Shown: positions 17,588 through 25,970, numbered from the stretch's first letter. The stretch is DNA of 64,000 bases from Streptomyces griseoaurantiacus (GCA_014656015.1 BNBP01000013.1:1-64000); one strand, 5' to 3'. Numbers and translations are program-made. The notes: generated by a model not told the origin, from the letters alone.

Positions 17588-18499
17588 ATGACCAGCGCCA
17601 CTCCCCCACCCTCCCCGACGCCCCCGAGCACGCCCGCGCCCGCCCCCGCTCCGCCCGTGCTGCGTCTCGCGGACGTCAGCCACACGTACTCCGACGGCCG
17701 CCGCAGGACCACGGTCCTCAAGGGCATCGACCAGGACTTCGAGCGCGGCACCTTCTACACGGTGCTGGGCCCCTCGGGCAGCGGGAAGACGACGCTGCTC
17801 GCTCTGGCCAGCGGCCTGGAGAACCCCACCAGGGGGACCGTCAGCTTCGAGGGGCGGGATCTCACCGAGCTGGGCCTCGGCCGCTACCGCAACAGGCACG
17901 CGGCGACGATCTTCCAGCAGTACAACCTGCTCACCTACATGACGGCCCTGCAGAACGTGACGACCGCCATGGAGATCACCGGCGCCACTCCCCCGTCGGG
18001 CGGCCGCCGGGCGCACGCGCTGCGGCTGCTCGACTCGCTCGGTCTGGACCGGGCGGAGGCCACCCGCAATGTGCGGCGGCTGTCCGGCGGGCAGCAGCAG
18101 CGGGTCGCCATCGCCCGGGCCCTCGCCTGCGAGGTCGATCTGCTCTTCGCCGACGAGCCCACCGGAAACCTGGACGAGGACACTGCCGGGGGCATCGTCG
18201 AGATCTTCCGCGAGCTGGCGCACGAGCAGGGCAAGTGCGTGGTCGTCGTCACCCACTCCGCGCACCTGGCCGCCCGCTCGGACCGGGTCCTCACCCTGCG
18301 CCGGGGACGGCTCACCGAGCGGCGTGCCGACACCGCCGGGACCGGGGCCCCGGGTACCGGCCGGCCCGTCAGGAGCCGGAAGACGCAGCCGACCTCGCCG
18401 CGGACGCCGCCGGAGACGCGGCCGACCTCGCCGCCGACGTCGCCGGGGACGCAGCGGCCGACCCCTCCACCGACGCCTCGATCTTCCGGGCGAGGGTGA
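17588..18499 (+). CDS. ABC transporter ATPase of the FtsX-type system
   Basis: Product of 303 aa. Pro-rich N-terminus (residues 1-24), Walker A GPSGSGKTT (about residue 64), Q-loop TIFQQYNLLTYMTALQNV, signature LSGGQQQRVAIARAL, Walker B LLFADEPTGNLDED and switch His in VVVVTHSAHLA. The ATPase core ends near residue 245; about 55 Pro/Thr/Arg-rich residues follow. This tail is encoded across the 3' end of the convergent MarR gene: the two reading frames overlap by 131 bp. The unusual tail may simply reflect loss of an earlier stop codon. Confidence 0.9.
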   Translation: MTSATPPPSPTPPSTPAPAPAPPVLRLADVSHTYSDGRRRTTVLKGIDQDFERGTFYTVLGPSGSGKTTLLALASGLENPTRGTVSFEGRDLTELGLGRYRNRHAATIFQQYNLLTYMTALQNVTTAMEITGATPPSGGRRAHALRLLDSLGLDRAEATRNVRRLSGGQQQRVAIARALACEVDLLFADEPTGNLDEDTAGGIVEIFRELAHEQGKCVVVVTHSAHLAARSDRVLTLRRGRLTERRADTAGTGAPGTGRPVRSRKTQPTSPRTPPETRPTSPPTSPGTQRPTPPPTPRSSGRG

Positions 18500-18920
18500 T
18501 GAACGTCTCGATCTCCTCGGCGGTCAGCAGCTTCACCGAGGACTCCTCCAGCGTGCGCCACATCGCGGTGATGGGCGCCTCCAGGGCCCGGCCCTCCTCG
18601 GTGAGGTGGACGGTCATGGCGCGGCGGTCGTGCGGGGACGGCCGCCGGATGACGAGGCCGGCCTCCTGCATGCGGCTGACGGACTTGGAGACGGTGGAGT
18701 GGTCCAGGCCGACGCACTCGAGGAGTTCGGTCTGGGTCTGCCCGTCCCGGTCGAAGAGCTGCATGAGCAGCAGTTCCTGACCGGGGTGCAGACGCATCTC
18801 GCGGAGCATGGCGGCCGCCCTGCCCCGATGGGCGCGGGCGAGCTCGAAGATCGTGAAGCTCAGCCGGCCTTCGCGGGCGGCGCCGGGGCATTCCCGGTCG
18901 GCCGGGGCAGGGTCCGTCAT
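18369..18920 (-). CDS. MarR-family transcriptional regulator
   Basis: Product of 183 aa. The core (about residues 20-145) has the MarR winged helix: LHPGQELLLMQLFDRDGQTQ, TELLECVGLDHSTVSKSVSR, MQEAGLVIRRPSPHDRRAMT and VHLTEEGRAL. The last about 35 residues are an Ala/Ser-rich repeat (SAARSAASPAA) encoded by a 33-bp direct repeat and overlapping the ATPase gene on the other strand. It ends a three-gene operon behind Old Yellow Enzyme (9 bp) and quinone oxidoreductase, so it probably represses its own operon through the sites at 21112-21161. Confidence 0.9.
   Translation of the reverse strand: MTDPAPADRECPGAAREGRLSFTIFELARAHRGRAAAMLREMRLHPGQELLLMQLFDRDGQTQTELLECVGLDHSTVSKSVSRMQEAGLVIRRPSPHDRRAMTVHLTEEGRALEAPITAMWRTLEESSVKLLTAEEIETFITLARKIEASVEGSAAASPATSAARSAASPAASAARSAASSGS
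18388..18453. repeat. 33-bp direct repeat in the overlap of two genes
   Basis: Units 18388-18420 and 18421-18453 are nearly identical, both beginning GCCGACCTCGCCG. They encode an 11-residue Ala/Ser repeat of MarR on the minus strand and part of the Pro/Thr-rich tail of the ATPase on the plus strand. The repeat lies wholly within the 131-bp convergent overlap. Confidence 0.8.
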
Positions 18921-18929
18921 CGCTCCTCC

Positions 18930-20027
18930 TCAGACCGACGGGGTGGAAAGGGCGGGGTAGTCGGTGTACCCCTTCGCGTCACCGCCGTAGAACGTCGCCG
19001 GGTCGGGGGTGTTCAGCGGCGCTCCGGAGCGTACCCGCTCGGGCAGGTCGGGGTTGGCGAGGGCCAGGGCGCCCACGGTGATCACGTCGGCGCGGCCGGA
19101 GGCGATGTCGGCGGCGCGGTCCGCGAGGTCGGCGCCGGCCCGGTTGAGGAGCAGGGCGGTCGGCCACAGTCCGCGCAGGGTGTCGAGCAGTTCCTCGTTC
19201 CCGCCGTGGAGGAGGTGCAGGTAGGCCAGGTTCAGCGGGGCCAGGGCGCGGACCAGGGCGGGGTAGAGCGCGGCCGTGTCGGACTCGGCGATGTCGTTGT
19301 ACGGGTTGCCGGGCGAGATGCGGATGCCGGTGCGGTCGGCGCCGATCTCCTCGGCCACCGCCGTGGCGACCTCGACGGCGAAGCGGACGCGGTTCTCGAG
19401 GGAGCCGCCGTAGCGGTCCTCGCGCCGGTTGCTGTTGTCCGCGAGGAACTGGTGGACGAGGTAGCCGTTGGCGCCGTGGATCTCCACGGCGTCGGCGCCG
19501 GCGGCCCTGGCGTTGGCGGCGGCCCGCCGGAAGTCCTCGACGGTGGCGGCCACTTCGTCGGTGGTCAGCGCCCTCGGCTCGGGCATCTCCTGCGGGCCCG
19601 TGAGGGTGAACATGGTGCCGGCGGGGCGGACCGCGGAGGGTGCCACGGGCCGGCGGCCGTGCGGGGTGTTGTCGGGGTGCGCGATGCGGCCGGTGTGCAT
19701 GAGCTGGACGACGAGCCGGCCGCCTTCCGCGTGCACCGCGTCGGCCACCTTGCGCCAGCCGGCCACCTGCTCCTCGCTGTGGAGGCCGGGGGTGAGCAGG
19801 TAGCCCTGTCCGTCGGCGGAGGGCTGGGTGCCCTCCGTGATGACGAGCGCGTGCGAGGCCCGCTGGACGTAGTACTCGGCGTTCAGTTCGGTCGGGACGC
19901 CCTCGGGGGTGGAGCGGTCCCGGGTCATCGGGGCCATCGCCAGCCGGTGCGGCAGGGTGAGCGCGCCGACGGTCACCGGGGACCACAGGGCGGGCAGGGC
20001 GTCGGTCGCCGGGGTGTTCTCGGGCAT
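18930..20027 (-). CDS. Old Yellow Enzyme-family alkene reductase
   Basis: Product of 365 aa with the FMN-binding TIM-barrel signatures of the NemA/XenA group: LWSPVTVGALTLPHRLAMAP, MTRDRSTPEGVPTELNAEYY, the His-x-x-Asn substrate pair in VEIHGANGYLVHQFL, and YGGSLENRVRFAVEV. These NAD(P)H-dependent enzymes reduce electrophilic alkenes, nitro compounds and maleimides in the cytoplasm. It lies between the quinone oxidoreductase and MarR genes. The operon therefore looks like an electrophile/quinone detoxification unit. Confidence 0.93.
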   Translation of the reverse strand: MPENTPATDALPALWSPVTVGALTLPHRLAMAPMTRDRSTPEGVPTELNAEYYVQRASHALVITEGTQPSADGQGYLLTPGLHSEEQVAGWRKVADAVHAEGGRLVVQLMHTGRIAHPDNTPHGRRPVAPSAVRPAGTMFTLTGPQEMPEPRALTTDEVAATVEDFRRAAANARAAGADAVEIHGANGYLVHQFLADNSNRREDRYGGSLENRVRFAVEVATAVAEEIGADRTGIRISPGNPYNDIAESDTAALYPALVRALAPLNLAYLHLLHGGNEELLDTLRGLWPTALLLNRAGADLADRAADIASGRADVITVGALALANPDLPERVRSGAPLNTPDPATFYGGDAKGYTDYPALSTPSV

Positions 20028-20079
20028 GGGGGTTCTCCTCGAAGAGTGGTGGAGCCTGTGGTGAGTGGTGAGAGGGGGT

Positions 20080-20994
20080 TCAGGCGACCGTGAGGACGAG
20101 CTTTCCGCGGCCGTGGCCCGCGTCGCTGATCCGGTGGGCCTCGGCAGCGCGGGACAGCGGGAGGCTGGTGCCGACCGTCGTGACGAGCGTGCCGGCGGCG
20201 GCCTGCCGGGCCAGTTCGGCCAGCCGGGTGCCCGACCTGCGCTGCGGGCCCGACTCGAAGTGGACGCCGAACTGCTCGGCGCGGAAGTCGGCGGTGGTGA
20301 CGACGCGGTCGGGGCCGCCGCGCAGGGTGAGGGAGTCCTCCAGGGCGCCCTTGCCCGCGAGGTCGAAGACGGCGTCCACGCCCTCGGGGGCGAGCGCGCG
20401 CACCCGTTCGACGAGCCCTTCGCCGTACGTCGTCGCGATGGCGCCGAGGCCGGTCAGGTACTCCTGGTTGGCCGGTCCGGCGGTGCCGATGACGCGGGCC
20501 CCGCGGGCGGTGGCGAGCTGCACGGCGAGGGTGCCCATGGCGCCGGCCGCGCCGTGCATCAGCACGGTCTCGCCCTTCTCGACGCCGAGGACGTCGAGGA
20601 CGCGCTCGGCGCCGTCACTCGCGACCGGCAGGGTGACCGCGTGCTCCCAGTCGAGTCCGGCGGGTTTGGGGGCGAGGTGGTCGGGGGTGGCCAGGGCGTA
20701 CTCGGCGTAGGAGCCGGTGTCGGACCAGCCGAGCACCTCGTCGCCGACCCGCAGGTCCTCGACGCCCTCGCCGAGCGCGTCGACCACGCCGGCGATCTCG
20801 CCGCCGGGGATCGCCGGGAGCGTCGTCGGGAAGACGGCCTCCATGGCCCCGGAGCGGATCTTGCCGTCCACCGGGTTGACGCCGAGGGCGTGGACGCGGA
20901 CGCGCACCTGGCCCGGACCCGGCTCGGGGGTGGGGACCTCCGCCTCGTGGAGGACCTCGGTGCCGCCGAACCGGTCGAAGACGATGGCCTTCAT
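20080..20994 (-). CDS. NADP-dependent quinone oxidoreductase (zinc-independent MDR family)
   Basis: Product of 304 aa from ATG 20994, with GAGGAG upstream. N-terminus MKAIVFDRFGGTEVLHEAEV, then VHALGVNPVDGKIRSG, catalytic-domain IPGGEIAGVVDALGEGV, and the Rossmann motif LMHGAAGAMGTLAVQLA (AxxGxxG-type). The structural and catalytic zinc ligands of alcohol dehydrogenases are absent, as in the quinone reductase (QOR) branch. First gene of the operon with Old Yellow Enzyme (52 bp downstream) and MarR. Confidence 0.92.
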   Translation of the reverse strand: MKAIVFDRFGGTEVLHEAEVPTPEPGPGQVRVRVHALGVNPVDGKIRSGAMEAVFPTTLPAIPGGEIAGVVDALGEGVEDLRVGDEVLGWSDTGSYAEYALATPDHLAPKPAGLDWEHAVTLPVASDGAERVLDVLGVEKGETVLMHGAAGAMGTLAVQLATARGARVIGTAGPANQEYLTGLGAIATTYGEGLVERVRALAPEGVDAVFDLAGKGALEDSLTLRGGPDRVVTTADFRAEQFGVHFESGPQRRSGTRLAELARQAAAGTLVTTVGTSLPLSRAAEAHRISDAGHGRGKLVLTVA

Positions 20995-21111
20995 GTCTGT
21001 TCTCCTCGTTCCTGCGACGTTCCTGCGACGTGCGTACGGCGTGCGTACGACGTGCGGTCGCTCGTCGCGGACAACGGATCGCTCCCGCGGAGCCGGTCCG
21101 GCCGACCCGTT

Positions 21112-21161
21112 TATGTGGCCGACCACCTAAAAGTAGCACCAGATATGTGGCTAGCCAAGTA
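21112..21161. promoter_or_regulatory. two operator-like repeats upstream of the oxidoreductase-MarR operon
   Basis: TATGTGGCCGACCACCTA (21112-21129) and TATGTGGCTAGCCAAGTA (21144-21161) are direct copies 32 bp apart (about three helical turns), each centred on a near-palindromic TGGC-n-CCA core; the second contains the perfect palindrome TGGCTAGCCA. The region is AT-richer than its surroundings and lies 118 bp upstream of the QOR start and 50 bp upstream of the divergent ABC-F start. This fits cooperative binding by a MarR dimer. The link to this MarR is inferred. Confidence 0.6.
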
Positions 21162-21210
21162 ATAAATCTCGATGCGCCCCGACGAGGCCGACGCGTAGGC
21201 TCCACGGCTC

Positions 21211-22830
21211 ATGGGCCACGTGGAAGCAGCGCACCTGGAGTACTACCTCCCCGACGGGCGCATCCTGTTCGGTGACGTCTCCTTCAAGGTCGCCGAGGGT
21301 TCCGTCGTCGCCCTCGTCGGGGCGAACGGCGCGGGAAAGACGACGCTGCAGCGACTGATCGCCGGCGACCTCAAGCCGCACGGCGGCACCGTCACCGTCG
21401 GCGGCGGACTCGGCGTGATGCCGCAGTTCATCGGGTCCGTCACGGACGACATGTCGGTGCGGGACCTGCTGCTCGCCGTCTCCCAGGAACGCGTGCGCAA
21501 GGCCGCGGCCGCCGTCGACGCCGCGGAACTCCGGCTCATGGAGCAGGACGACGAGGCCGCGCAGCTCGCCTACGCGCAGGCGCTGAGCGACTGGGGCGAG
21601 GCGGGCGGCTACGAGGCGGAGAACCTGTGGGACAGGTGCACCACCGCCGCGCTCGGCGTCCCCTACGAACGGGCGCAGTGGCGCCAGGTGAACACCCTGT
21701 CGGGCGGCGAGCAGAAGCAGCTCTGCCTGGAGGTCCTGCTACGCGGCCCCGACCAGGTGCTGCTCCTCGACGAGCCGGACAACTACCTCGACGTCCCCGC
21801 CAAGCGCCGGCTGGAGGAGCGGCTGCTGGAGACCACCAAGACCGTGCTCTTCGTCAGCCACGACCGCGAACTGCTCGCCCGCTGCGCACAGAAGATCGTC
21901 AGCGTGGAGCCGGCGCCCGGCGGCAGCGACGTCTGGGTGCACGGCGGGGGCTTCGCGACGTACCACGAGGCCCGCGAGCACCGGTTCGAGCGGTTCGACG
22001 AGCTGCGCAGGCGCTGGGACGAGAAGCACGCCCAGCTCAGGCAACTCGTCCTGGACCTGCGGCAGTACGCCATGCGCAGCGACGGGATGGCCTCCCGCTA
22101 CCAGGCGGCGCAGACCCGGCTGCGGAAGTTCGAGGAGGCCGGGCCCCCGCCGCAGCCGCCACGGCCGCAGAAGATCACCATGCGGCTCGGCGGCGGCCGC
22201 ACCGGGGTGCGCGCGCTCACCTGCCGGCAACTCCTCCTGACCGGCCTGATGAAACCGTTCGACCTGGAGGTCTTCTACGGCGAGCGGGTGGCCGTGCTCG
22301 GCTCCAACGGCTCCGGAAAGTCGCACTTCCTGCGGTTGCTGGCGGGCGAGCCCGTCGAGCACTCCGGGGAGTGGACGCTGGGGGCGCGCGTCGTTCCCGG
22401 GCACTTCGCGCAGACCCACGCCCACCCGGAACTGAACGGCCGCACGCTGCTCGACATCCTGTGGAAGGAGCACGCGCTCGACCGCGGCGGGGCGATGTCC
22501 GCGCTGCGGCGCTACGAGCTGAGCACGCAGGGCGAGCAGCCCTTCGACCGGCTGTCCGGGGGCCAGCAGGCCCGGTTCCAGATCCTGCTCCTCGAACTGC
22601 GCGGCACCACCGCGCTGTTCCTCGACGAGCCCACGGACAACCTCGACCTGGAGAGCGCGGAGGCCCTCCAGGCGGGCCTGAGCGCCTACGAGGGCACGGT
22701 GCTCGCGGTCACGCACGACCGCTGGTTCGCGAAGGGCTTCGACCGCTACCTGCTGTTCGGTGCGGACGGTCGCGTCCGCGAGACGGCGGAGCCTGTGTGG
22801 GACGAGGGCCGGGTGGCCCGGAAGCGATAA
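21211..22830 (+). CDS. ABC-F family ATPase (duplicated ABC domains)
   Basis: Product of 539 aa with two ATP-binding cassettes and no membrane segment. Cassette 1: Walker A GANGAGKTT (about residue 36), signature LSGGEQKQL, Walker B LLLDEPDNYLD. Cassette 2: GSNGSGKSH (about 369), LSGGQQARF, LFLDEPTDNLD. The helical linker (about residues 255-315) is charged (RRRWDEKHAQLRQLVLDLRQ). ABC-F proteins act on ribosomes (translation factors, antibiotic protection) rather than as transporters. Which subclass this is cannot be told from the sequence alone. It shares the promoter interval with the redox operon, so it may respond to the same regulator. Confidence 0.92.
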   Translation: MGHVEAAHLEYYLPDGRILFGDVSFKVAEGSVVALVGANGAGKTTLQRLIAGDLKPHGGTVTVGGGLGVMPQFIGSVTDDMSVRDLLLAVSQERVRKAAAAVDAAELRLMEQDDEAAQLAYAQALSDWGEAGGYEAENLWDRCTTAALGVPYERAQWRQVNTLSGGEQKQLCLEVLLRGPDQVLLLDEPDNYLDVPAKRRLEERLLETTKTVLFVSHDRELLARCAQKIVSVEPAPGGSDVWVHGGGFATYHEAREHRFERFDELRRRWDEKHAQLRQLVLDLRQYAMRSDGMASRYQAAQTRLRKFEEAGPPPQPPRPQKITMRLGGGRTGVRALTCRQLLLTGLMKPFDLEVFYGERVAVLGSNGSGKSHFLRLLAGEPVEHSGEWTLGARVVPGHFAQTHAHPELNGRTLLDILWKEHALDRGGAMSALRRYELSTQGEQPFDRLSGGQQARFQILLLELRGTTALFLDEPTDNLDLESAEALQAGLSAYEGTVLAVTHDRWFAKGFDRYLLFGADGRVRETAEPVWDEGRVARKR

Positions 22831-22831
22831 C

Positions 22832-22930
22832 GGTCCGGACCACCCGGCCCACCCGGTCCGGACGGTCCGCCCGGTCCACCCGGACCACCCGGTCCGCCCG
22901 ACCCACCCGGCCCGTCCGGACCGCTCGGCC
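22832..22930. repeat. about 9-bp periodic CCGG/CCACC repeat
   Basis: After the ABC-F stop, roughly ten imperfect 9-nt units close to CCCGGTCCA follow each other. On the minus strand they would read as Gly-x-y (collagen-like) triplets, but that frame runs antisense through ABC-F and has no sensible start, so a coding role is unlikely. It may serve as a spacer or weak terminator region. Confidence 0.6.
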
Positions 22931-23050
22931 CCTCTGCCACGGGGCCGCCGGGAGTTCTGCCCATACGATCTCGTCTCAGCGAGGTTCCGGTGGGCCCGTG
23001 CTCGTCATCGGGGCGGGCGCCCGGCGTGCGTTCACAGGTGGGGCCGGCGG

Positions 23051-23407
23051 CTGACCGGGGGCCGGATCCGTACGCGGACGTACTTGCACGACGTTCCCGG
23101 GGGCGCCGGATCGCCCGATCCGGAGGGCCCTTCGAAGCCGCCCCGGGGCCGGGCGCGGCGCGGGACGGCACCCGGCGCACCGGAGGCGTCCACGCCCGCG
23201 CCTCGACTCCCCCCGGCGCAGCCTCCGTCGCGGCTCCCGTCGCCCGCCGTCCCCCCGCTCGCCGAGGCCGACCCGCGTGCCGTCGACGTGCCGCCGCCCA
23301 CCGTCTGGCCCCTCCGGAACTGCGACCACTGCGACCGCGCCTACCGCGCCCCGCAACCCGGCCACTGCCCCCGCTGCGAGCGGACCCTGCTGAGCGCGGC
23401 CTGCTGA
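23051..23407 (+). CDS. putative small zinc-ribbon protein, start uncertain
   Basis: The frame ends with RNCDHCDRAYRAPQPGHCPR and ERTLLSAAC: two CxxC knuckles (C-x2-C ... C-x2-C) characteristic of a small zinc ribbon, preceded by a Pro/Ala-rich linker. No good ATG or GTG with a ribosome-binding site is found; CTG 23051 or GTG 23288 (39-aa product) are candidates. The convergent TatA-like gene follows on the other strand. May be a real small protein or the remains of one. Confidence 0.35.
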   Translation: MTGGRIRTRTYLHDVPGGAGSPDPEGPSKPPRGRARRGTAPGAPEASTPAPRLPPAQPPSRLPSPAVPPLAEADPRAVDVPPPTVWPLRNCDHCDRAYRAPQPGHCPRCERTLLSAAC

Positions 23408-23524
23408 GGTGACGCGATCCACCGGACCGTCGAGCGGGGAGGCCCGGCGGCGTACGCGGTGCGGCACGGCCGCGTCGAGCGCACGTGGCCCCGACCGGCC
23501 CGCTCGGCGCAGCGGGAGCGGAGG

Positions 23525-23734
23525 TCAGGCCTTGGGCTCCTCGCGGTCGACGACCGTGCCGGGGATGGTTCTGGGGGTGCCGTCCTTCGGGTCCTCGTCG
23601 CGGAGGGCCGTGGACTCGCGGGTGAAGATCCTCTTCGCCTGCCCGGCCGAACGCGTCAGGCCCGGGAGTTTCCTGACGGCGAGGACGGCGATCACCACCA
23701 GGAGGATCACGACCAGCTCGCTCAGGCCGAACAT
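23525..23734 (-). CDS. TatA/Hcf106-like twin-arginine translocase subunit
   Basis: Product of 69 aa from ATG 23734 with GGGAG upstream. MFGLSELVVILLVVIAVLAV is a TatA-type N-terminal membrane helix, followed by a hinge (RKLPGLTRSAGQAKRIF) and a charged tail (DEDPKDGTPRTIPGTVVDRE). The typical F-G-x-x-E-L start is kept (FGLSEL). TatA oligomers help form the Tat protein-export pore; Streptomyces genomes often have extra TatA-like copies away from the main tatAC locus. No Tat partner gene is adjacent. Confidence 0.8.
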   Translation of the reverse strand: MFGLSELVVILLVVIAVLAVRKLPGLTRSAGQAKRIFTRESTALRDEDPKDGTPRTIPGTVVDREEPKA

Positions 23735-23935
23735 CGCGGCTCCCGTTCCGTTGCGCCGTCCGCCGGCCGCCTCCGGCCGGTCCCGTCGAGTCTCGCCGAC
23801 GCGGCGGCCGACGGCAAGGGCGGCCCGGCCGGGGCGGGGCCCACTGGAACCGGGCGCCGAGCTGCGGCAGTCTTCTCCCTCGTGGCGAGCGGCGGCGGGG
23901 CCTACGGGACGGGATCGGGTGTGGGTGGCGCGCAC

Positions 23936-25864
23936 ATGGTGGTGTGCGGGGACGACGGGCTGGCGCACCGGCTCGCCGCCGAACTGCGGGACGTCTACCA
24001 GGAACAGGTCACCCTCGTCGTCCCGACCGCCCGGCGACTGGCCCGCCAGCCGGTCGTGGGACGGCCGCGCGGAGCGGCGCTCCTCGACCGGGTCTCCGCG
24101 GCCGTGACCCGGGCGGCGAACAGCGGCGGCGGTTCCGGCGCGAGCCCCGGTGGCGAGGGCGGCCGGGGCGGGCAGGGGCCCCGCGCGCCCTTCGCGCACG
24201 ACGCCGGCTCGGTACGGGTGCTGGAGGCCACCGAGGCCTCGGAGACCGTGCTCGCCGAGGCGGGCGTCGAACGGGCCGCCGCACTCGCCCTCGTCTACGA
24301 CGACGACGAGACCAACATCCGCGCCGCGCTCACCGCCCGGCGCCTCAACCCCCGCCTGCGGCTCGTACTCCGCCTGTACAACCGCCGGCTCGGGCAGCAC
24401 ATCGAGGAACTGCTCGACCAGGCGGCGGCCCTCGCCCTCCTCGGCGCGGACGGCGCCGAGGGCGACGATCCCGCCGCCCTCGCCGCCGTCGACGCCTCGA
24501 CGACCGTGCTCTCGGACGCCGACACCGCCGCGCCCGCGCTGGCCGCCACCGCCGCCGTCGGCACCACCAAGGTCATCCAGGCGGAGGGGCTGATGCTGCG
24601 CGCCGTCGAGCGGGACCCGCCCGGCCCCGGACAGGTCGCCGACCCCGGGCTGTTCACCCTCGCGCTCCTCTCCGCCACCAGCAGCGACCCGGCGGGCAGC
24701 GACGGCTCCGAGGAGAGCGGGGAACGCGGACCCCGGCTCCTGCCCGACGAGGAGGCCGTCGCGGCGGCCACAGGACGCGGCACCGTCGTCCTGGAGACCG
24801 TGTCGTACACCGGGCCCCGGCGGCAGGCCGGGCGCAGCATGGTGCCGTTCGCGCTGCTGCTGTCGCGGCGGCTGCGGTGGTCCTTCGTCGGCCTGGTGGC
24901 CTGCGTCGTCGCGCTCGCGGTGGCGCAGCTCTGCGTGACCGACACCGATCCGCTGCGGGCCACCTACCTCACGCTCCTCGACCTGTTCGCCATCGACGAC
25001 CCGGCGGTGGGCGAGCCCGCCGGGCGGCAGATCCTGCAACTGCTCTCCGGGTTCGTCGGACTGCTGCTCCTGCCCGTGCTGCTCGCGGCGGTCCTGGAGG
25101 CGCTCGGCACCTTCCGCACCAACTCCGCGCTGCGCAGGCCGCCGCGCGGCCTGTCCGGGCACATCGTGCTGCTCGGCCTCGGCAAGATCGGCACACGGGT
25201 GCTGGTGCGGCTGCGGGAGCTGCGCATCCCGGTCGTGTGCGTCGAGGAGGACCCCGACGCGCGCGGCCTCGCGGTCGCGCGGCGGCTGCGGGTGCCGGTG
25301 GTGCTCGGGGACGTCACGCACGAGGGGGTCCTGGAATCGGCCAAGATCCACCGGGCGCGCACCCTGCTCGCGCTGACCAGCATCGACACCACCAACCTGG
25401 AGGCCGCGCTGTACGCGCGTGCCGTGCGGCCCGACCTGCGGGTCGTGCTGCGGCTGTACGACGACGACTTCGCCACGGCGGTGTACCGGACGCTGCGGGC
25501 GGCGTACCCGCGGGCGCTCACGCGCAGCCGCAGCGTGTCGCACCTCGCGGCGCCGGCGTTCGCGGCGGCGATGTGGGGGCGGCAGATCCTCGGGGCGCTG
25601 CCGGTGGAGCGGCGGGTGCTGCTGTTCGCGGCGGTCGAGGTGGCGGGGCATCCGCGGCTGGAGGGGCGGACGGTCGGGGAGGCGTTCGCGGCGGGGAAGT
25701 GGCGGGTGCTGGGGCGGGCGGCGGAGTCCTCGGGGGGTGGGGCGGTGTGGGGGTTGCCGTCGTCCTACGTGCTGGGGGCGGGGGATCGGGTGGTGCTGGC
25801 GGCGACGCGGCGGGGGTTGGCGGAGCTGCTGGGGAGGGGGCCTGCGGGGACTTCGTCCCCTTGA
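23936..25864 (+). CDS. two-domain RCK/TrkA-N protein with two membrane helices (CASTOR/POLLUX-like)
   Basis: Product of 642 aa from ATG 23936; GTG 23921 or 23882 are possible. The first NAD-binding domain starts MVVCGDDGLAHRLAAELRDV and includes ALALVYDDDETNIRAALTAR. The middle carries two hydrophobic helices (about residues 315-340 and 365-395: WSFVGLVACVVALAVAQLCV and LLSGFVGLLLLPVLLAAVLE) with an intervening loop. The second TrkA-N domain begins GHIVLLGLGKIGTRVLVRL, followed by TLLALTSIDTTNLEAALYAR, and a TrkA-C-like end (VEVAGHPRLEGRTVGEAFA). Arrangement resembles CASTOR/POLLUX-type ion channels and potassium-uptake regulators. Ion specificity is not deducible. Confidence 0.82.
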   Translation: MVVCGDDGLAHRLAAELRDVYQEQVTLVVPTARRLARQPVVGRPRGAALLDRVSAAVTRAANSGGGSGASPGGEGGRGGQGPRAPFAHDAGSVRVLEATEASETVLAEAGVERAAALALVYDDDETNIRAALTARRLNPRLRLVLRLYNRRLGQHIEELLDQAAALALLGADGAEGDDPAALAAVDASTTVLSDADTAAPALAATAAVGTTKVIQAEGLMLRAVERDPPGPGQVADPGLFTLALLSATSSDPAGSDGSEESGERGPRLLPDEEAVAAATGRGTVVLETVSYTGPRRQAGRSMVPFALLLSRRLRWSFVGLVACVVALAVAQLCVTDTDPLRATYLTLLDLFAIDDPAVGEPAGRQILQLLSGFVGLLLLPVLLAAVLEALGTFRTNSALRRPPRGLSGHIVLLGLGKIGTRVLVRLRELRIPVVCVEEDPDARGLAVARRLRVPVVLGDVTHEGVLESAKIHRARTLLALTSIDTTNLEAALYARAVRPDLRVVLRLYDDDFATAVYRTLRAAYPRALTRSRSVSHLAAPAFAAAMWGRQILGALPVERRVLLFAAVEVAGHPRLEGRTVGEAFAAGKWRVLGRAAESSGGGAVWGLPSSYVLGAGDRVVLAATRRGLAELLGRGPAGTSSP

Positions 25865-25970
25865 CCCCGGGGTGCGTCGGATACGCGGGGGGGGGGGTGA
25901 GTGGGGTGCGGGTGCGGGTGCGGGGTGGGGATTTTTTCGCCCCCGCCGCCCCTACCCTTCCCGTCCCTTC

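Noticed and set aside
15787..18780. 997-aa plus-strand open frame across two permease genes and the ATPase
   Set aside because: It is an out-of-frame read of three well-supported genes; composition is Arg/Pro/Gly-rich with no structural logic.
22746..23180. Minus-strand frame with collagen-like Gly-Pro repeats
   Set aside because: Its 3' part lies antisense in the ABC-F gene, no ribosome-binding site precedes it, and the repeats follow from 9-bp DNA periodicity.
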